From positions 1-56,746 of the forward strand of contig CAIWAH010000083.1 of the NCBI GenBank assembly GCA_903910585.1: a stretch of DNA of 56,746 nt, in the 5' to 3' direction. The notes below the pieces were generated by a model. It saw nothing but the letters and a program-made list of their open reading frames with translations, was not told the DNA's origin and searched no databases. The DNA is from an uncultured Verrucomicrobiota bacterium (GTDB lineage: Bacteria > Verrucomicrobiota > Verrucomicrobiia > Limisphaerales > UBA9464). The first letter of the stretch is position 1. Each line of letters opens with the position of its first letter. Positions 1 through 9,656 of the stretch are shown in pieces. The position numbers were made by a program, and so were the translations under genes.

Positions 1-9
1 CGGCTGGGC

Positions 10-393
10 TCAGGCCGCCGGGGCTTCGGCGAGCATTTCAGTCACGGCCGACTGGAGATCCGGAAGGGTGAACGGCTTCTCCAAGGTCCGGTTGGCCCCG
101 AGAATTCCGGCCATCCGCAAATAGGTGGAAGCGCCGACTTGGCCGCCGCCAGAAATCACGAGCACCTTGAGGTCTTTGCGCCGCTTGCGGAGCTCCACCA
201 ACGTCTCAATGCCGTCCTTGCCGGCCATCACCACGTCCGTGATGACCAAATCCACCTCCCCGACGGCATCAAACTGCGCCAAGGCCTCATTGCCGTCCGC
301 GGCCTCGCAAATCGAGTGCCCCAGCGACACCAAGCCCAGTCGCACCACCCGCCGGATGCTCGGCTCGTCATCAACAACGAGAATCTTCGCCAT
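10..393 (-). CDS. single-domain response regulator (CheY-like receiver)
   Basis: The 127-residue product is a lone receiver domain with no output domain. The start MAKILVVDDEP gives the acidic pocket, D53 in VITDVVM is the expected phospho-acceptor, and LEKPF near residue 106 carries the conserved lysine. It should act as a phosphorelay intermediate or by protein-protein contact. No histidine kinase is visible, and the gene upstream in transcription would be the divergent cytochrome gene at 559, so its partner is unknown. The GGAGG Shine-Dalgarno lies almost directly against the ATG, closer than usual, but the start is canonical for receivers. The stop is 10 bases from the window edge. Confidence 0.93.
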   Translation of the reverse strand: MAKILVVDDEPSIRRVVRLGLVSLGHSICEAADGNEALAQFDAVGEVDLVITDVVMAGKDGIETLVELRKRRKDLKVLVISGGGQVGASTYLRMAGILGANRTLEKPFTLPDLQSAVTEMLAEAPAA

Positions 394-558
394 ACCTCCT
401 CAGAATTCGCTGAAAACGGGCGGAAGCGGACTTGAGTTAGGGGGCGGTGTCAAGCCATCGGACCGCTGCAGCTCACCACGCGTCAACGACCTGCAGGGAC
501 GATGCTCCCCGCCGGTTTGGGTTCGCAAAGCGGGGTCGCCCCCACCTAGCCTGCCCCG

Positions 559-3500
559 GTGAGATTCCGTTGGCTGCTTCAACTGGCGGTTCATGGCTGC
601 CTGGTCACTTCCCTGTATTCGGCAGGATTCCCCGAACCCTTCAGTTCCGAAAAGCGCGGCGGCCTCGTTTCCGCCGGGGAAGCTGCCGCCAGTTTCCGGA
701 TGCCGCCGGGCTTCAGGGTCAACGTGTTCGCCGCCGAACCGGACGTGCAGCAGCCAATTTCGCTGACCTTCGATCCCCGCGGCCGCCTCTGGGTCGCGGA
801 GAACTACACCTACGCGGAAGCCGGAGTAAACTTCGCCACCAACCTGAACGACCGCGTGCTGATCTTCGAGGATCAGGATCACGATGGCCGGTTCGACCGG
901 CGCACGGTCTTCTGGGACCAGGCCAAGATCCTCACGAGCGTTGAGGTCGGGCTCGGCGGGGCCTTCGTCCTGTGCCCGCCGCAGCTGCTCTTTCTGGCGG
1001 ACCAAAACGGCGACGACCTTCCGGACGGACCGCCGGAGGTGCTGCTCGACGGATTCACCACCACCAGCGGCAATCGCCACACTTTTGCGAACGGCCTGAA
1101 GTGGGGACCCGACGGTTGGCTGTGGGGCCGCATTGGCATTTCCAGCGGCGCAAAGATCGGCGTTCCGGGCACCCCGGAAGAGCAGCGGGTCGAAATGCGC
1201 GGCGGAATCTGGCGTTATCATCCCGGCCGGCGGGTCATCGAGGCCGTTTCCCACGGCACCACGAACCCTTGGGGCCTCGACTGGAACGAAGTCGGCGAAC
1301 CCTTCTTCATCAACACCGTCATCGGCCATCTGTGGCACGCGATTCCTGGCGCTCATTTCCAGCGCATGCACGGCAACGACGTGGATCCGCACGCCTACGC
1401 CCTGATCGGCCAGCACGCCGACCACTATCACTTCGATACCGGAGCCGGCTGGCAGAAATCCCGGGCGGCTTTTGACGGCAGCACGTTTGCCGCCGGCAGC
1501 GACGAACTGGGCGGCGGACATGCCCACTGCGGACTGATGATCTACCAGGGCGACCAATGGCCGGCGCCCTATCGTGGAAAGCTCTTCACGATCAACCTGC
1601 ACGGCCGGCGCCTGAACGTGGAACGGCTGGAGCGGGACGGCTCCGGTTTTGTGGGGCGCCACGAACGCGATTTCCTGCAGGTCGGTGATCCCTGGTTCCG
1701 AGGGCTCGACCTGATCCAGGGCCCCGACGGCAGCGTCTTCCTCTCCGACTGGGCGGACACCGGCGAATGCCACGATCATGATGGGGTTCACCGGGCTTCC
1801 GGCCGCATCTATCGGATCAGCTATGGCGAAGCCCCTGCCCTGCCGCCGCCCGATGTCAGCCGCGCCACCGGCGAAGAACTGTTGGGAATGCTCACCAGCC
1901 CCAACGAATGGGTCGCCCGTCAGGCCCGCCGGGTCATCGCGGACCGGAAACACGCGGGGAAGCTCAACTTCCCGTCGCAAACCCAGTTGGAAGTGGAGTT
2001 CGCGAAACAAGCCAAGGTGAACTCCCGCCTGCGACTGCTGTGGGCGATGAATGTTCTCGGTCCCATTGATACCGGGTGGCTGATCCAACGGATCTCCGGC
2101 CCCACCCGCGACGGCAGCGAAGCCGTCCGTTCGTGGATCATCCGCCTGCTTTCGGATTCCCTCGCGGTGCAACGGGAACGGCTCGCGACACCCGCAAGCG
2201 AAGTCGTGAAACGGGAGGCCGCGGCCGCCGCCCTGAAGACCATCCGTGATGCCTTCGTGGAACGCGCCCGGCTCGACCAGTTCGAATCGGTGCTGCTCTA
2301 CCTCGCGTCCGCCCTACAAAAACTGCCCATTGCCGACCGCGAACCGCTGGCGCTCGCCCTAGTGACCCGCACCGAGGTCGCCGGCGACCACAATCTGCCG
2401 CTGCTGCTGTGGACCGGAATCGAACCCCTGATCGCCGCCCAACCGGAGTTGGCCTTGCCATTGACCAAGGCCGCCACCGCCCCGCAACTGCGGCAGTTCA
2501 TCGCCCGCCGCCTCGCGGAAGACCTCGAATCCCGGCCGGAGCCCGTCAACGCGCTGGTCACCGCCGCCCTGGCGTGGTCCGAACCGCTTCAGGCCGACCT
2601 CATCCGCGGACTCGGCGACGGACTTCGCGGTTGGCGCAAAGCCACCGCCCCGCACGCGTGGAAGTCGTTTTCGGAATCCGCCCGCCAAATTTCGGTGCCC
2701 GACGTCGAGGAACACCTCCGCGGCCTCAACCTGCTCTTCGGCGATGGCCGGGCGCTGGACGACCTCAAGGCGATCCTCACCGACGAACGGGCAGACACGG
2801 TCACCCGCCGCAATGCGCTGCGCACGTTGCTGGCCAGCCGCGCAGAGGGACTGGCCGAACTCCTTCGCCGCGCGGCCAATGACGGTGGCCTCCGTCCGGA
2901 CGCATTGATCGGCCTGTTGCAACTGGGCGTGCCCGACGCGGTCGAGTTCACGTTGGGACGCTACCAATGGCTGGGTCTGGAGGAGCGACCGGCCGTGTTG
3001 GGGGCCTTGGTGAACCGGGCCCAGGGCGCCAAAGCGGTGCTCGACGCCATCTCGTGGAGCCAGATCGCCCGCACTGAACTCACCTCGTTCCACGCGCGCC
3101 AAATTGCCGGCTTGGGCGACGCTGCACTCACCCGCCAACTGGGTGAGGTCTGGGGCAGCGTGCAGATCGGCGGAGCGGAGCGGGCGGCCGAGGCAGCCCG
3201 CTGGCGCGCCCTACTGACGTTGGAACGGATCCAGTCCGCCGACCTTGCAAATGGGCGGAAGCTCTTCGCCCAGACCTGCGCTCCCTGTCATCGCCTGTTC
3301 GGTGAAGGCGGAGCCGTCGGCCCCGACCTCACTGGATCAGGTCGTGCGAACCTGGATTACCTGCTCGAAAACCTGCTGAACCCCAGCGCGGTCGTCCCGG
3401 CGGATTACCGGATGACCGTTGTGACCCTCAAGGACGGCTCGGTGCTCAACGGCCTCCTGCGGGAGCCCAATCCGCGCACGGTGACGATTCAAAGCCAGAC

Positions 3501-3648
3501 CGAGTCCCGGGTGATCGAACGCGCCGAAATCGCCACGCTGGAACAATCAGATCAATCGATGATGCCCGAAGGGCTGTTTTCCCAGCTATCGACTTCGCAG
3601 GCGGTTGATTTGGTGGGGTATCTGATGACTCCAGGCCCGCGGCCCTAA
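559..3648 (+). CDS. PVC-type membrane-bound dehydrogenase / HEAT / cytochrome c protein
   Basis: This 1029-residue exported protein begins with GTG and a signal peptide. Residues about 50-430 form a six-bladed propeller 'membrane-bound dehydrogenase' domain with many short Gly/Asp/His motifs. Residues about 440-880 are helical HEAT-like repeats. The C-terminus is the Pirellula/Verrucomicrobium-type haem domain, with C907-x2-C910-H911 and a PxDLTGSG segment. This architecture is characteristic of Planctomycetes and Verrucomicrobia and is usually multi-copy there. The substrate is not known; sugars or polyols are often proposed. It probably passes electrons from a periplasmic oxidation to the respiratory chain, and the cbb3 oxidase locus begins about 300 bases downstream. 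It diverges from the response regulator gene. Confidence 0.9.
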   Translation: MRFRWLLQLAVHGCLVTSLYSAGFPEPFSSEKRGGLVSAGEAAASFRMPPGFRVNVFAAEPDVQQPISLTFDPRGRLWVAENYTYAEAGVNFATNLNDRVLIFEDQDHDGRFDRRTVFWDQAKILTSVEVGLGGAFVLCPPQLLFLADQNGDDLPDGPPEVLLDGFTTTSGNRHTFANGLKWGPDGWLWGRIGISSGAKIGVPGTPEEQRVEMRGGIWRYHPGRRVIEAVSHGTTNPWGLDWNEVGEPFFINTVIGHLWHAIPGAHFQRMHGNDVDPHAYALIGQHADHYHFDTGAGWQKSRAAFDGSTFAAGSDELGGGHAHCGLMIYQGDQWPAPYRGKLFTINLHGRRLNVERLERDGSGFVGRHERDFLQVGDPWFRGLDLIQGPDGSVFLSDWADTGECHDHDGVHRASGRIYRISYGEAPALPPPDVSRATGEELLGMLTSPNEWVARQARRVIADRKHAGKLNFPSQTQLEVEFAKQAKVNSRLRLLWAMNVLGPIDTGWLIQRISGPTRDGSEAVRSWIIRLLSDSLAVQRERLATPASEVVKREAAAAALKTIRDAFVERARLDQFESVLLYLASALQKLPIADREPLALALVTRTEVAGDHNLPLLLWTGIEPLIAAQPELALPLTKAATAPQLRQFIARRLAEDLESRPEPVNALVTAALAWSEPLQADLIRGLGDGLRGWRKATAPHAWKSFSESARQISVPDVEEHLRGLNLLFGDGRALDDLKAILTDERADTVTRRNALRTLLASRAEGLAELLRRAANDGGLRPDALIGLLQLGVPDAVEFTLGRYQWLGLEERPAVLGALVNRAQGAKAVLDAISWSQIARTELTSFHARQIAGLGDAALTRQLGEVWGSVQIGGAERAAEAARWRALLTLERIQSADLANGRKLFAQTCAPCHRLFGEGGAVGPDLTGSGRANLDYLLENLLNPSAVVPADYRMTVVTLKDGSVLNGLLREPNPRTVTIQSQTESRVIERAEIATLEQSDQSMMPEGLFSQLSTSQAVDLVGYLMTPGPRP

Positions 3649-3956
3649 GTTCGCCCCTGATTTTCCGCGGTTCGCCCCAAATCGCATCCGATAAGCTACA
3701 CTTTTCTTTCACACTCAATCCTACAGCGTCATTAATTAACGCGGGATGGGTATGGACGGATTTTGTTGCGGCAACCGCCCAATGGCGCGAGCAATTGTGC
3801 AACGGAGGGTAGCAATTGCTGGGTTTTTGGCGAAATCGGCCCCCAGTCGCCGAACATTAGTTGTCATCACTCCCAACAGCAGGTGCGTGAACGGCAAGGA
3901 AGTGTGAGCCCCATTCTCCCCCACCGCGCTTTGATGAGCCCGCAACGATCAATCTG
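3649..3956 (+). promoter_or_regulatory. intergenic region upstream of the cbb3 locus
   Basis: This 308-base gap has no convincing gene and is lower in GC than its surroundings, as expected for a promoter. The octamer AGCAATTG occurs at 3790-3797 and 3811-3818, exactly 21 bases apart (two helical turns). The second copy extends to CAATTGCT (3813-3820), so the pair also reads as an inverted repeat. Nearer the start codon, TTGAT (3935-3939) and ATCAA (3951-3955) form an inverted pair with a spacer too long for an FNR box. A regulated promoter for the oxidase genes is likely; the regulator is unknown. Confidence 0.4.
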
Positions 3957-6464
3957 ATGGAAGCAACCGCCCAATTCGCTGAAGCCGCGCGCGACTTGGA
4001 TTCCCCCCGGGAACAATCCCGGACGGTGGCTTGTTTCCATTGCGGAACCCCCTGCGGGGCGGACCAGTTCACCAAGACCAACCGGTCCTTTTGCTGCGCC
4101 GGATGCCAGACGGTGTTCGAGCTGCTGGCGGAGAATGGTCTCGGTCAGTTTTATGAACTCAGCGCCGACGCCGGACGCCGCATGGAGCGCCCGGCTGATG
4201 CCGAAAAGTTCCGCTTTCTCGACGAACCGTCCGTCCGCGGCCGCCTGGTGGACTTCGACGACGGCAAGGTAACCCGGGTCACGCTGCACCTGCCCGCCAT
4301 CCATTGCGTGGCGTGCGTGTGGCTGCTGGAGAACCTCTTCCGCCTGAATCCCGGAATCGGCCAGTCCCGGGTCAACTTTCCCCGGCAGGAGGCCATTATC
4401 TCTTTCGATCCGCAGCAGGTCGCCCTCAGCGAAGTGGCCGCGTTGCTGGAATCCATCGGCTACGAGCCCAATCTGAAACTTGCCGATCTCGAGGGAAAAC
4501 GGACCAGCCCGGTTTCCCGGCGGCTGTGGCTGCAACTGGGTGTCGCCGGCTTCGTTTTCGGCAACACGATGCTCTTCAGCCTGCCGGCCTACTTCGGCCT
4601 CGACAGCCTGAGCGGACCGGATTTCCGCAGTCTGGTGGGCTGGCTGAGCCTGGCTTTGGGCATCCCGGTCGTCGCGTTCAGCGCCGCGGACTATTTCAAG
4701 GCGAGCTGGCTCAGCTTCCGCCACCGGCGGATGACGATTGATGTGCCCATCGCCGTCGGCATCGCGGTGATTTTCCTGCAAAGCGCGGTCGAGGTGATCA
4801 CCGGTCACGGCGAAGGGTTTTTCGATTCGCTGGCCGGGCTGACGTTCTTCCTGCTGTGCGGCCGGGTTTTCCAGCAGAAGACCTATGACCGGCTGGCATT
4901 CGACCGGGACTACCGCTCGTTTTTTCCGCTGTCGGTGATCCGGCGCCGCGGGGATTCCGAAGAGCGGGTTTCGCTCGGGCAGATTGGCATCGGCGACCGC
5001 TTGGTCATCCGGCACGGCGAACTGATTCCGGCGGATTCGCGGGTGCTCTCCGGTGCGGCCCTCGTGGACTACAGTTTCGTGACCGGCGAATCGGAGCCCG
5101 TGGCCAAGGCCGCAGGCGAGCTGCTGTTCGCCGGCGGTCGCCAGACCGGCGCCACTGTGGAAATGGTGACCGTCAAGCCCGTCTCCCAGAGCTACCTCAC
5201 GTCACTGTGGAATCAGGATGCGTTCCGGAAGGAGAAAAACGACACCTTCAATACGCTGACCAACCGCTACAGCCAGCGCTTCACCTGGATCATTCTCGGC
5301 GTCGCCCTTTCCGCCGCCGGTTACTGGCTGTTCCGCGCCGAAGGGCTGCGGGCGCTGCGGGCCTTCTCCGGCGTGCTGATTGTGGCCTGTCCGTGCGCGT
5401 TGGCGCTCGCCGCGCCCTTCACGCTCGGGGCCGCGCTGCGGGCCCTTGCCCGCCGCAAGATCTTCGTCCGGAACACCGACGTCCTGGAGGTGATGGCCCG
5501 GGTCAACACCGTGGTCTTCGACAAGACCGGCACGCTCACCGCCGCTCACGGCGGTGAAATCGTTTTTGCCGGCGAACACCTCGACGATGCCGCGGCGGGG
5601 CTGATTGCTGCCGCCGCCCGGCAGTCCACTCATCCGCTGTCCCGGCGAGTCGCCGACCACCTCGGAAACAGTGAGGCGGACGTCTCCGCGTTCCGCGAGG
5701 AACCCGGCCGGGGCATTGAGGCAACCGTCGGCGAAACGCCGGTTCAGCTCGGTTCCCGCGCTTGGCTGGTCTCGCTCGGGATCGCCGTTCCGGAACCGAC
5801 CACCGCTGGCGGCTCCACCGTCTGGGTCGCGATCGGCGGGTCCTTCCGTGGCGTCTTCACGCTGTCCAGCGCCCTGCGCCCCGAAACCGACCGGCTCCTG
5901 ACCCGCCTGGCCGACCGCCACGAGATTGCGCTGCTGAGCGGCGACAACGAACGGGAACGGGAACGTTTCGCGGCGCTGTTCGGACCGAAGGCCCACCTGC
6001 AGTTCAACCAAAGCCCGCTGAACAAGCTGGGGTTCATCCGCGATCTCCAGGCCCGCCCGCGCACCGTGATGATGGTCGGGGACGGACTGAACGACGCCGG
6101 GGCGCTCCGGCAGAGCGATGTCGGCGTCGCGGTGGTCGAGAACATCGGCGCCTTTTCGCCGGCCAGCGACGTGATCATGGACGCAACACTGGTGCCCCGG
6201 ACGGCCGAACTGCTCCGGTTCGCCCGCCAGGCCACCCTGGTCGTCCGCCTGAGTTTCCTGATCTCGACCCTCTACAACGTAGTGGGCCTGACGATTGCCG
6301 CGAGCGGCAACCTGGCCCCGGTCGTGTGCGCCATCCTGATGCCGGTCAGTTCGGTAACCGTGGTAGCGTTTGCGGTCGGGCTGACCCGCTGGCTGGGCCG
6401 GCGCGCGGGTCTGGAGGTCACAATCGCGGCCCATTCGACGCCAAAGGAGGGCGAGCCGGCATGA
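3957..6464 (+). CDS. ccoI: CcoI/FixI-type copper-transporting P-type ATPase
   Basis: The 835-residue P1B-type ATPase exports copper for cbb3 oxidase maturation. Order of domains: a cysteine-rich N-terminal metal-binding domain (Cys at 26, 29, 33, 46, 47, 50), an HMA-like domain with C117-x2-C120, then membrane segments. The transport motif C478-P-C480 and the phosphorylation motif DKTGTLT (D522) follow, with GDGLNDAGAL near residue 703. The N-terminal cysteine domain plus HMA is the form seen in ccoGHIS clusters. It opens the cbb3 locus here, whereas ccoI more often follows the structural genes. Its stop overlaps the ccoS start by four bases (ATGA), so the two are probably translationally coupled. 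Confidence 0.94.
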   Translation: MEATAQFAEAARDLDSPREQSRTVACFHCGTPCGADQFTKTNRSFCCAGCQTVFELLAENGLGQFYELSADAGRRMERPADAEKFRFLDEPSVRGRLVDFDDGKVTRVTLHLPAIHCVACVWLLENLFRLNPGIGQSRVNFPRQEAIISFDPQQVALSEVAALLESIGYEPNLKLADLEGKRTSPVSRRLWLQLGVAGFVFGNTMLFSLPAYFGLDSLSGPDFRSLVGWLSLALGIPVVAFSAADYFKASWLSFRHRRMTIDVPIAVGIAVIFLQSAVEVITGHGEGFFDSLAGLTFFLLCGRVFQQKTYDRLAFDRDYRSFFPLSVIRRRGDSEERVSLGQIGIGDRLVIRHGELIPADSRVLSGAALVDYSFVTGESEPVAKAAGELLFAGGRQTGATVEMVTVKPVSQSYLTSLWNQDAFRKEKNDTFNTLTNRYSQRFTWIILGVALSAAGYWLFRAEGLRALRAFSGVLIVACPCALALAAPFTLGAALRALARRKIFVRNTDVLEVMARVNTVVFDKTGTLTAAHGGEIVFAGEHLDDAAAGLIAAAARQSTHPLSRRVADHLGNSEADVSAFREEPGRGIEATVGETPVQLGSRAWLVSLGIAVPEPTTAGGSTVWVAIGGSFRGVFTLSSALRPETDRLLTRLADRHEIALLSGDNERERERFAALFGPKAHLQFNQSPLNKLGFIRDLQARPRTVMMVGDGLNDAGALRQSDVGVAVVENIGAFSPASDVIMDATLVPRTAELLRFARQATLVVRLSFLISTLYNVVGLTIAASGNLAPVVCAILMPVSSVTVVAFAVGLTRWLGRRAGLEVTIAAHSTPKEGEPA

Positions 6465-6652
6465 TCGTCATTCTCTTACTCATTCCCCTGAGCGTCTTGA
6501 TCGCCGCGGGCTTTCTCTGGGCCTTTTTCTGGGCGGTCCGCTCCGGACAATACGAAGACACCACGACCCCTTCGCTGCGCATCCTGACGGAGGACGGCAG
6601 CCGGCCGGCCAAAACAGAACCACTTTCGACGAACGAACCACAGCACCACTGA
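6461..6652 (+). CDS. ccoS: cbb3-type oxidase assembly protein CcoS
   Basis: A 63-residue peptide with one N-terminal membrane helix (residues 1-20, MIVILLLIPLSVLIAAGF) followed by FWAVRSGQYED. The W/F-A-V-x-S-GQ-(Y/F)-(D/E)-D segment is the CcoS signature. CcoS is needed for cofactor insertion into the cbb3 catalytic subunit. The ATG overlaps the ccoI stop (ATGA), and ccoN starts one base after its own stop, so the three genes are tightly coupled. The C-terminal tail is polar and probably disordered. Confidence 0.92.
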   Translation: MIVILLLIPLSVLIAAGFLWAFFWAVRSGQYEDTTTPSLRILTEDGSRPAKTEPLSTNEPQHH

Positions 6653-6653
6653 G

Positions 6654-8822
6654 ATGAAGATAGAAACATTCAAATACGACAACCGGGTCGTGCGGGCGTT
6701 TGCGATCGCCACCGTAATATGGGCGATCGTGGGCTTCAGCGCCGGCCTGCTGGCCGCCGTCCAGCTCTTCTGGCCGGAGGCGAACCTGAACCTGCAATAC
6801 ACGACCTTTGGCCGGCTGCGGCCGCTGCACACAAACGCGGTGATCTTCGCGTTCGTCGGCAACGGCATGTTCATGGGCATCTATTATTCGCTGCAGCGCC
6901 TGTGCAAGGCACGGATGTTCAGCGATGCCCTGAGCTGGCTGAACTTCTGGGGCTGGAACGCGATCATCGTGGCCGCCGCCGTCACCCTTCCGCTGGGCCT
7001 CACGACCAGCAAGGAATACGCGGAACTGGAATGGCCGATCGACATCGCCATCGCGGTCGTGTGGGTCGCCTTCACGGTCAACCTGATCGGCACGATCATC
7101 CGGCGGCGCGAGAAGCACATCTACGTCGCCATCTGGTTCTACATCTCCACCGCCATCACCGTCGCGGTGCTGCACATCGGCAACTCGATGGAAATGCCGG
7201 CGGGCCTGTTCAAGAGCTACTCGATCTATGCCGGCGTGCAGGACGCGTTGGTGCAGTGGTGGTATGGGCACAACGCCGTCGCGTTCTTTCTCACCACCCC
7301 CTACCTGGGCCTGATGTATTACTTCCTGCCCAAGGCGGCGAACCGTCCGGTGTTCAGCTACCGGCTCTCGATCATCCACTTCTGGGCGCTGATCTTCATC
7401 TACATCTGGGCAGGGCCGCACCATCTGCTCTACACGGCACTGCCGGACTGGGCGCAGTCCCTCGGCATGGTGTTCTCGGTGATGCTCGTGGCCCCGAGCT
7501 GGGGCGGCATGCTGAACGGCCTGCTCACGCTCCGCGGGGCTTGGGACAAGGTCCGCCAGGAACCCATGCTGAAGTTCATGGTCGTGGCCGTGACCGCCTA
7601 CGGCATGTCCACGCTCGAAGGACCGCTGCTGTCCATCAAGAGCGTGAATTCGCTCTCGCACTACACGGACTGGACCATCGCCCACGTCCACACCGGCGCC
7701 CTCGGCTGGAACGGTTTCCTCACCTTCTCGATGCTCTACTGGCTGTTCCCGAAGCTGTGGAACACCAAGCTCTATTCGGTGAAGCTCGCCAACTGGCACT
7801 TCTGGCTCGGCCTCATGGGCATCATGTTCTACGCGATCCCGATGTATTGGGCCGGCATCACCCAGGGCCTGATGTGGAAGGAGTTCACCCCGGACGGCTT
7901 CCTGCGCTATCCGAACTTCCTCGAAACGGTGCTCCAGCTCGTGCCGATGTATCGCCTCCGCGCGATCGGCGGCTCGCTCTTCATCGTCGGCGCCTGCATC
8001 GGGGCCTACAACCTCTACCGCACCGCCAAGAGCGGCACGTTTGAGCCCGATACCGAAGCCCAGGCCGCTCCGCTCTCGGAGAATCCCCATCCCGCCGGCA
8101 CCGGTCACCGCTGGCTGGAAGCCAAGCCGATGTTCCTGACCGCCCTCGCCGCCGTCGCGGTGCTGATCGGCGGTGCGGTCGAACTCATCCCGCTGAAGCT
8201 CATCAAGGACAACGTTCCCACCATCACCTCGGTGAAGCCCTACACCGCCCTTGAGGTGCTCGGCCGTGACCTCTACATCCGCGAAGGCTGCGTGGGCTGC
8301 CACTCGCAGATGGTGCGTCCGTTCCGTTCGGAAACGGAACGCTACGGCGAGTATTCCAAGGCGGGCGAATTCGTCTTCGACCACCCGTTCCTGTGGGGCT
8401 CCAAGCGCACGGGACCGGACCTGCATCGCGTCGGCGGCAAGTATCCCGATGCCTGGCATTTCAATCACATGGAGAATCCCCGCTCCACTTCGCCGGGCTC
8501 CATCATGCCGCCCTATCCCTGGCTGCTGAGCCAAAAGCTCGACACCAATTCCCTGCCGGCCCGCATCGCCGCCCTGCGCAGGACCGGCGTGCCCTATCCG
8601 GATGGCTTTGAAAACGGTCCGGCGCAGAAAGAACTGGAAGCCCAAGCCCGGAAGATCGTCGCCAACCTGCAGCTCGGCATGATCAGCAACGCCCCGCCCG
8701 ATACGGAGATCATCGGCATGATCGCCTACCTCCAGCGCCTGGGCACCGACATCAAGGCCGCCCCGGCGCAGGCTGAAACCTCACCCGCCGCCGACCACGC
8801 GGTCGCCACCGCCAACCGCTGA
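6654..8822 (+). CDS. ccoNO: cbb3-type cytochrome oxidase CcoN-CcoO fusion
   Basis: This 722-residue protein joins two subunits usually encoded separately. Residues 1-about 470 are the haem-copper catalytic subunit CcoN. Expected histidine ligands appear in LRPLHTNAV, YGHNAVAFF, WAGPHHLLYT and the TIAHVHTGALGWNG segment. After a linker and one more membrane helix (about residue 500), the CcoO part carries a single c-type haem site C546-VG-C549-H550 followed by SQMVRP, a typical CcoO motif. It reduces oxygen to water with high affinity. No in-frame stop or frameshift lies between the halves, so this is a true fusion, of a kind known in some Bacteroidetes and Verrucomicrobia. Confidence 0.95.
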   Translation: MKIETFKYDNRVVRAFAIATVIWAIVGFSAGLLAAVQLFWPEANLNLQYTTFGRLRPLHTNAVIFAFVGNGMFMGIYYSLQRLCKARMFSDALSWLNFWGWNAIIVAAAVTLPLGLTTSKEYAELEWPIDIAIAVVWVAFTVNLIGTIIRRREKHIYVAIWFYISTAITVAVLHIGNSMEMPAGLFKSYSIYAGVQDALVQWWYGHNAVAFFLTTPYLGLMYYFLPKAANRPVFSYRLSIIHFWALIFIYIWAGPHHLLYTALPDWAQSLGMVFSVMLVAPSWGGMLNGLLTLRGAWDKVRQEPMLKFMVVAVTAYGMSTLEGPLLSIKSVNSLSHYTDWTIAHVHTGALGWNGFLTFSMLYWLFPKLWNTKLYSVKLANWHFWLGLMGIMFYAIPMYWAGITQGLMWKEFTPDGFLRYPNFLETVLQLVPMYRLRAIGGSLFIVGACIGAYNLYRTAKSGTFEPDTEAQAAPLSENPHPAGTGHRWLEAKPMFLTALAAVAVLIGGAVELIPLKLIKDNVPTITSVKPYTALEVLGRDLYIREGCVGCHSQMVRPFRSETERYGEYSKAGEFVFDHPFLWGSKRTGPDLHRVGGKYPDAWHFNHMENPRSTSPGSIMPPYPWLLSQKLDTNSLPARIAALRRTGVPYPDGFENGPAQKELEAQARKIVANLQLGMISNAPPDTEIIGMIAYLQRLGTDIKAAPAQAETSPAADHAVATANR

Positions 8823-8828
8823 ACCGCC

Positions 8829-9035
8829 ATGATCAAGAATGTGCTCAGCGACATCGGCGGGGTCGGACTCTACGGCATCGCCTCGGTGCTGCTGTTCTTC
8901 CTCGTGTTCTCCGGCGCGATGCTCTTCGCGTTCCTGAAAAAGAAGCCGTTCCTCAACTACATGGGCGCCCTGCCCCTGTCCGACGGCACTGAAGAAAACA
9001 ATTCCCACAAGCAAGAAGTCTCCCGCCATGAATGA
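8829..9035 (+). CDS. small CcoQ-like membrane subunit
   Basis: The 68-residue peptide has a hydrophobic helix at about residues 11-36 and a polar, charged C-terminus. It lies between the catalytic subunit and ccoP and overlaps the ccoP start by eight bases. Position, size and topology match CcoQ, which stabilises the cbb3 complex, but sequence similarity to CcoQ is weak. The assignment rests mainly on context. Confidence 0.72.
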   Translation: MIKNVLSDIGGVGLYGIASVLLFFLVFSGAMLFAFLKKKPFLNYMGALPLSDGTEENNSHKQEVSRHE

Positions 9036-9618
9036 TCCCAAAGACAACAAGGATCCGCTGCTGCTCGACCACGAGGCTGACGGCATCAAGGAACTCGACA
9101 ACAACCTGCCCGCCTGGTGGGTGTGGCTGTTCTACCTCTGCGTCATCTTCGGCATAGGCTACCTCGGCTATTACCACGTGCTGGCCAAGGGCGACCTCCA
9201 GAAGGCCGAATACGACAAGGAGATGGCCGCCGGAAATGCCATCAAGGGCGCCGCCCTCGCCAAGTTCGAGGGCGCCATGAACACCGCGGAACCGAGCAAA
9301 AAGTCCGAGGACATCGACCACGGTCGCCAGCTGTTTGCGACCTACTGTTCCCCGTGCCATCGGACCGACGGCGGCGGCCTCGTCGGGCCCAACCTGTGCG
9401 ACGACTACTGGATCCACGGACCGAAGTTCGCCGACAACGTGAAGGTCATCTGGAACGGTGTGCCCGACAAAGGCATGCTCGCGTGGAAGGAACAGGGCTT
9501 CAAACCCTCCGACATCCTCGATGTCGCGAGCTACATCTACACCCTCCGCGGCAGCAACCCGCCGAATCCGAAGATCCGCGAGGACCTCGCGCCCAAGAAC
9601 ACCGAGGTTTACGAATGA
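9028..9618 (+). CDS. ccoP: cbb3 oxidase subunit CcoP, monohaem form
   Basis: The 196-residue protein has a single membrane anchor (about residues 29-51) and one cytochrome c domain with C107-SP-C110-H111. LVGPNLCDDYWIHG and the GMLAWKEQGF segment, which includes the axial methionine, match the CcoP C-terminal haem domain. Classical CcoP has two CxxCH domains and about 300 residues. Here the first haem domain is absent and is replaced by a short charged linker (about residues 55-95). Electrons must therefore enter through one haem, or from an external cytochrome. The reading frame is intact, so this is a short natural variant and not a truncation. Confidence 0.92.
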   Translation: MNDPKDNKDPLLLDHEADGIKELDNNLPAWWVWLFYLCVIFGIGYLGYYHVLAKGDLQKAEYDKEMAAGNAIKGAALAKFEGAMNTAEPSKKSEDIDHGRQLFATYCSPCHRTDGGGLVGPNLCDDYWIHGPKFADNVKVIWNGVPDKGMLAWKEQGFKPSDILDVASYIYTLRGSNPPNPKIREDLAPKNTEVYE

Positions 9619-9656
9619 CCCGCGAGGCCGATACTCAGTCTTGAAAGGGTAACTCC

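Noticed and set aside
3935..3955. TTGAT...ATCAA inverted pair as an FNR box for the oxidase
   Set aside because: The spacer is 11 bases, whereas FNR needs four.
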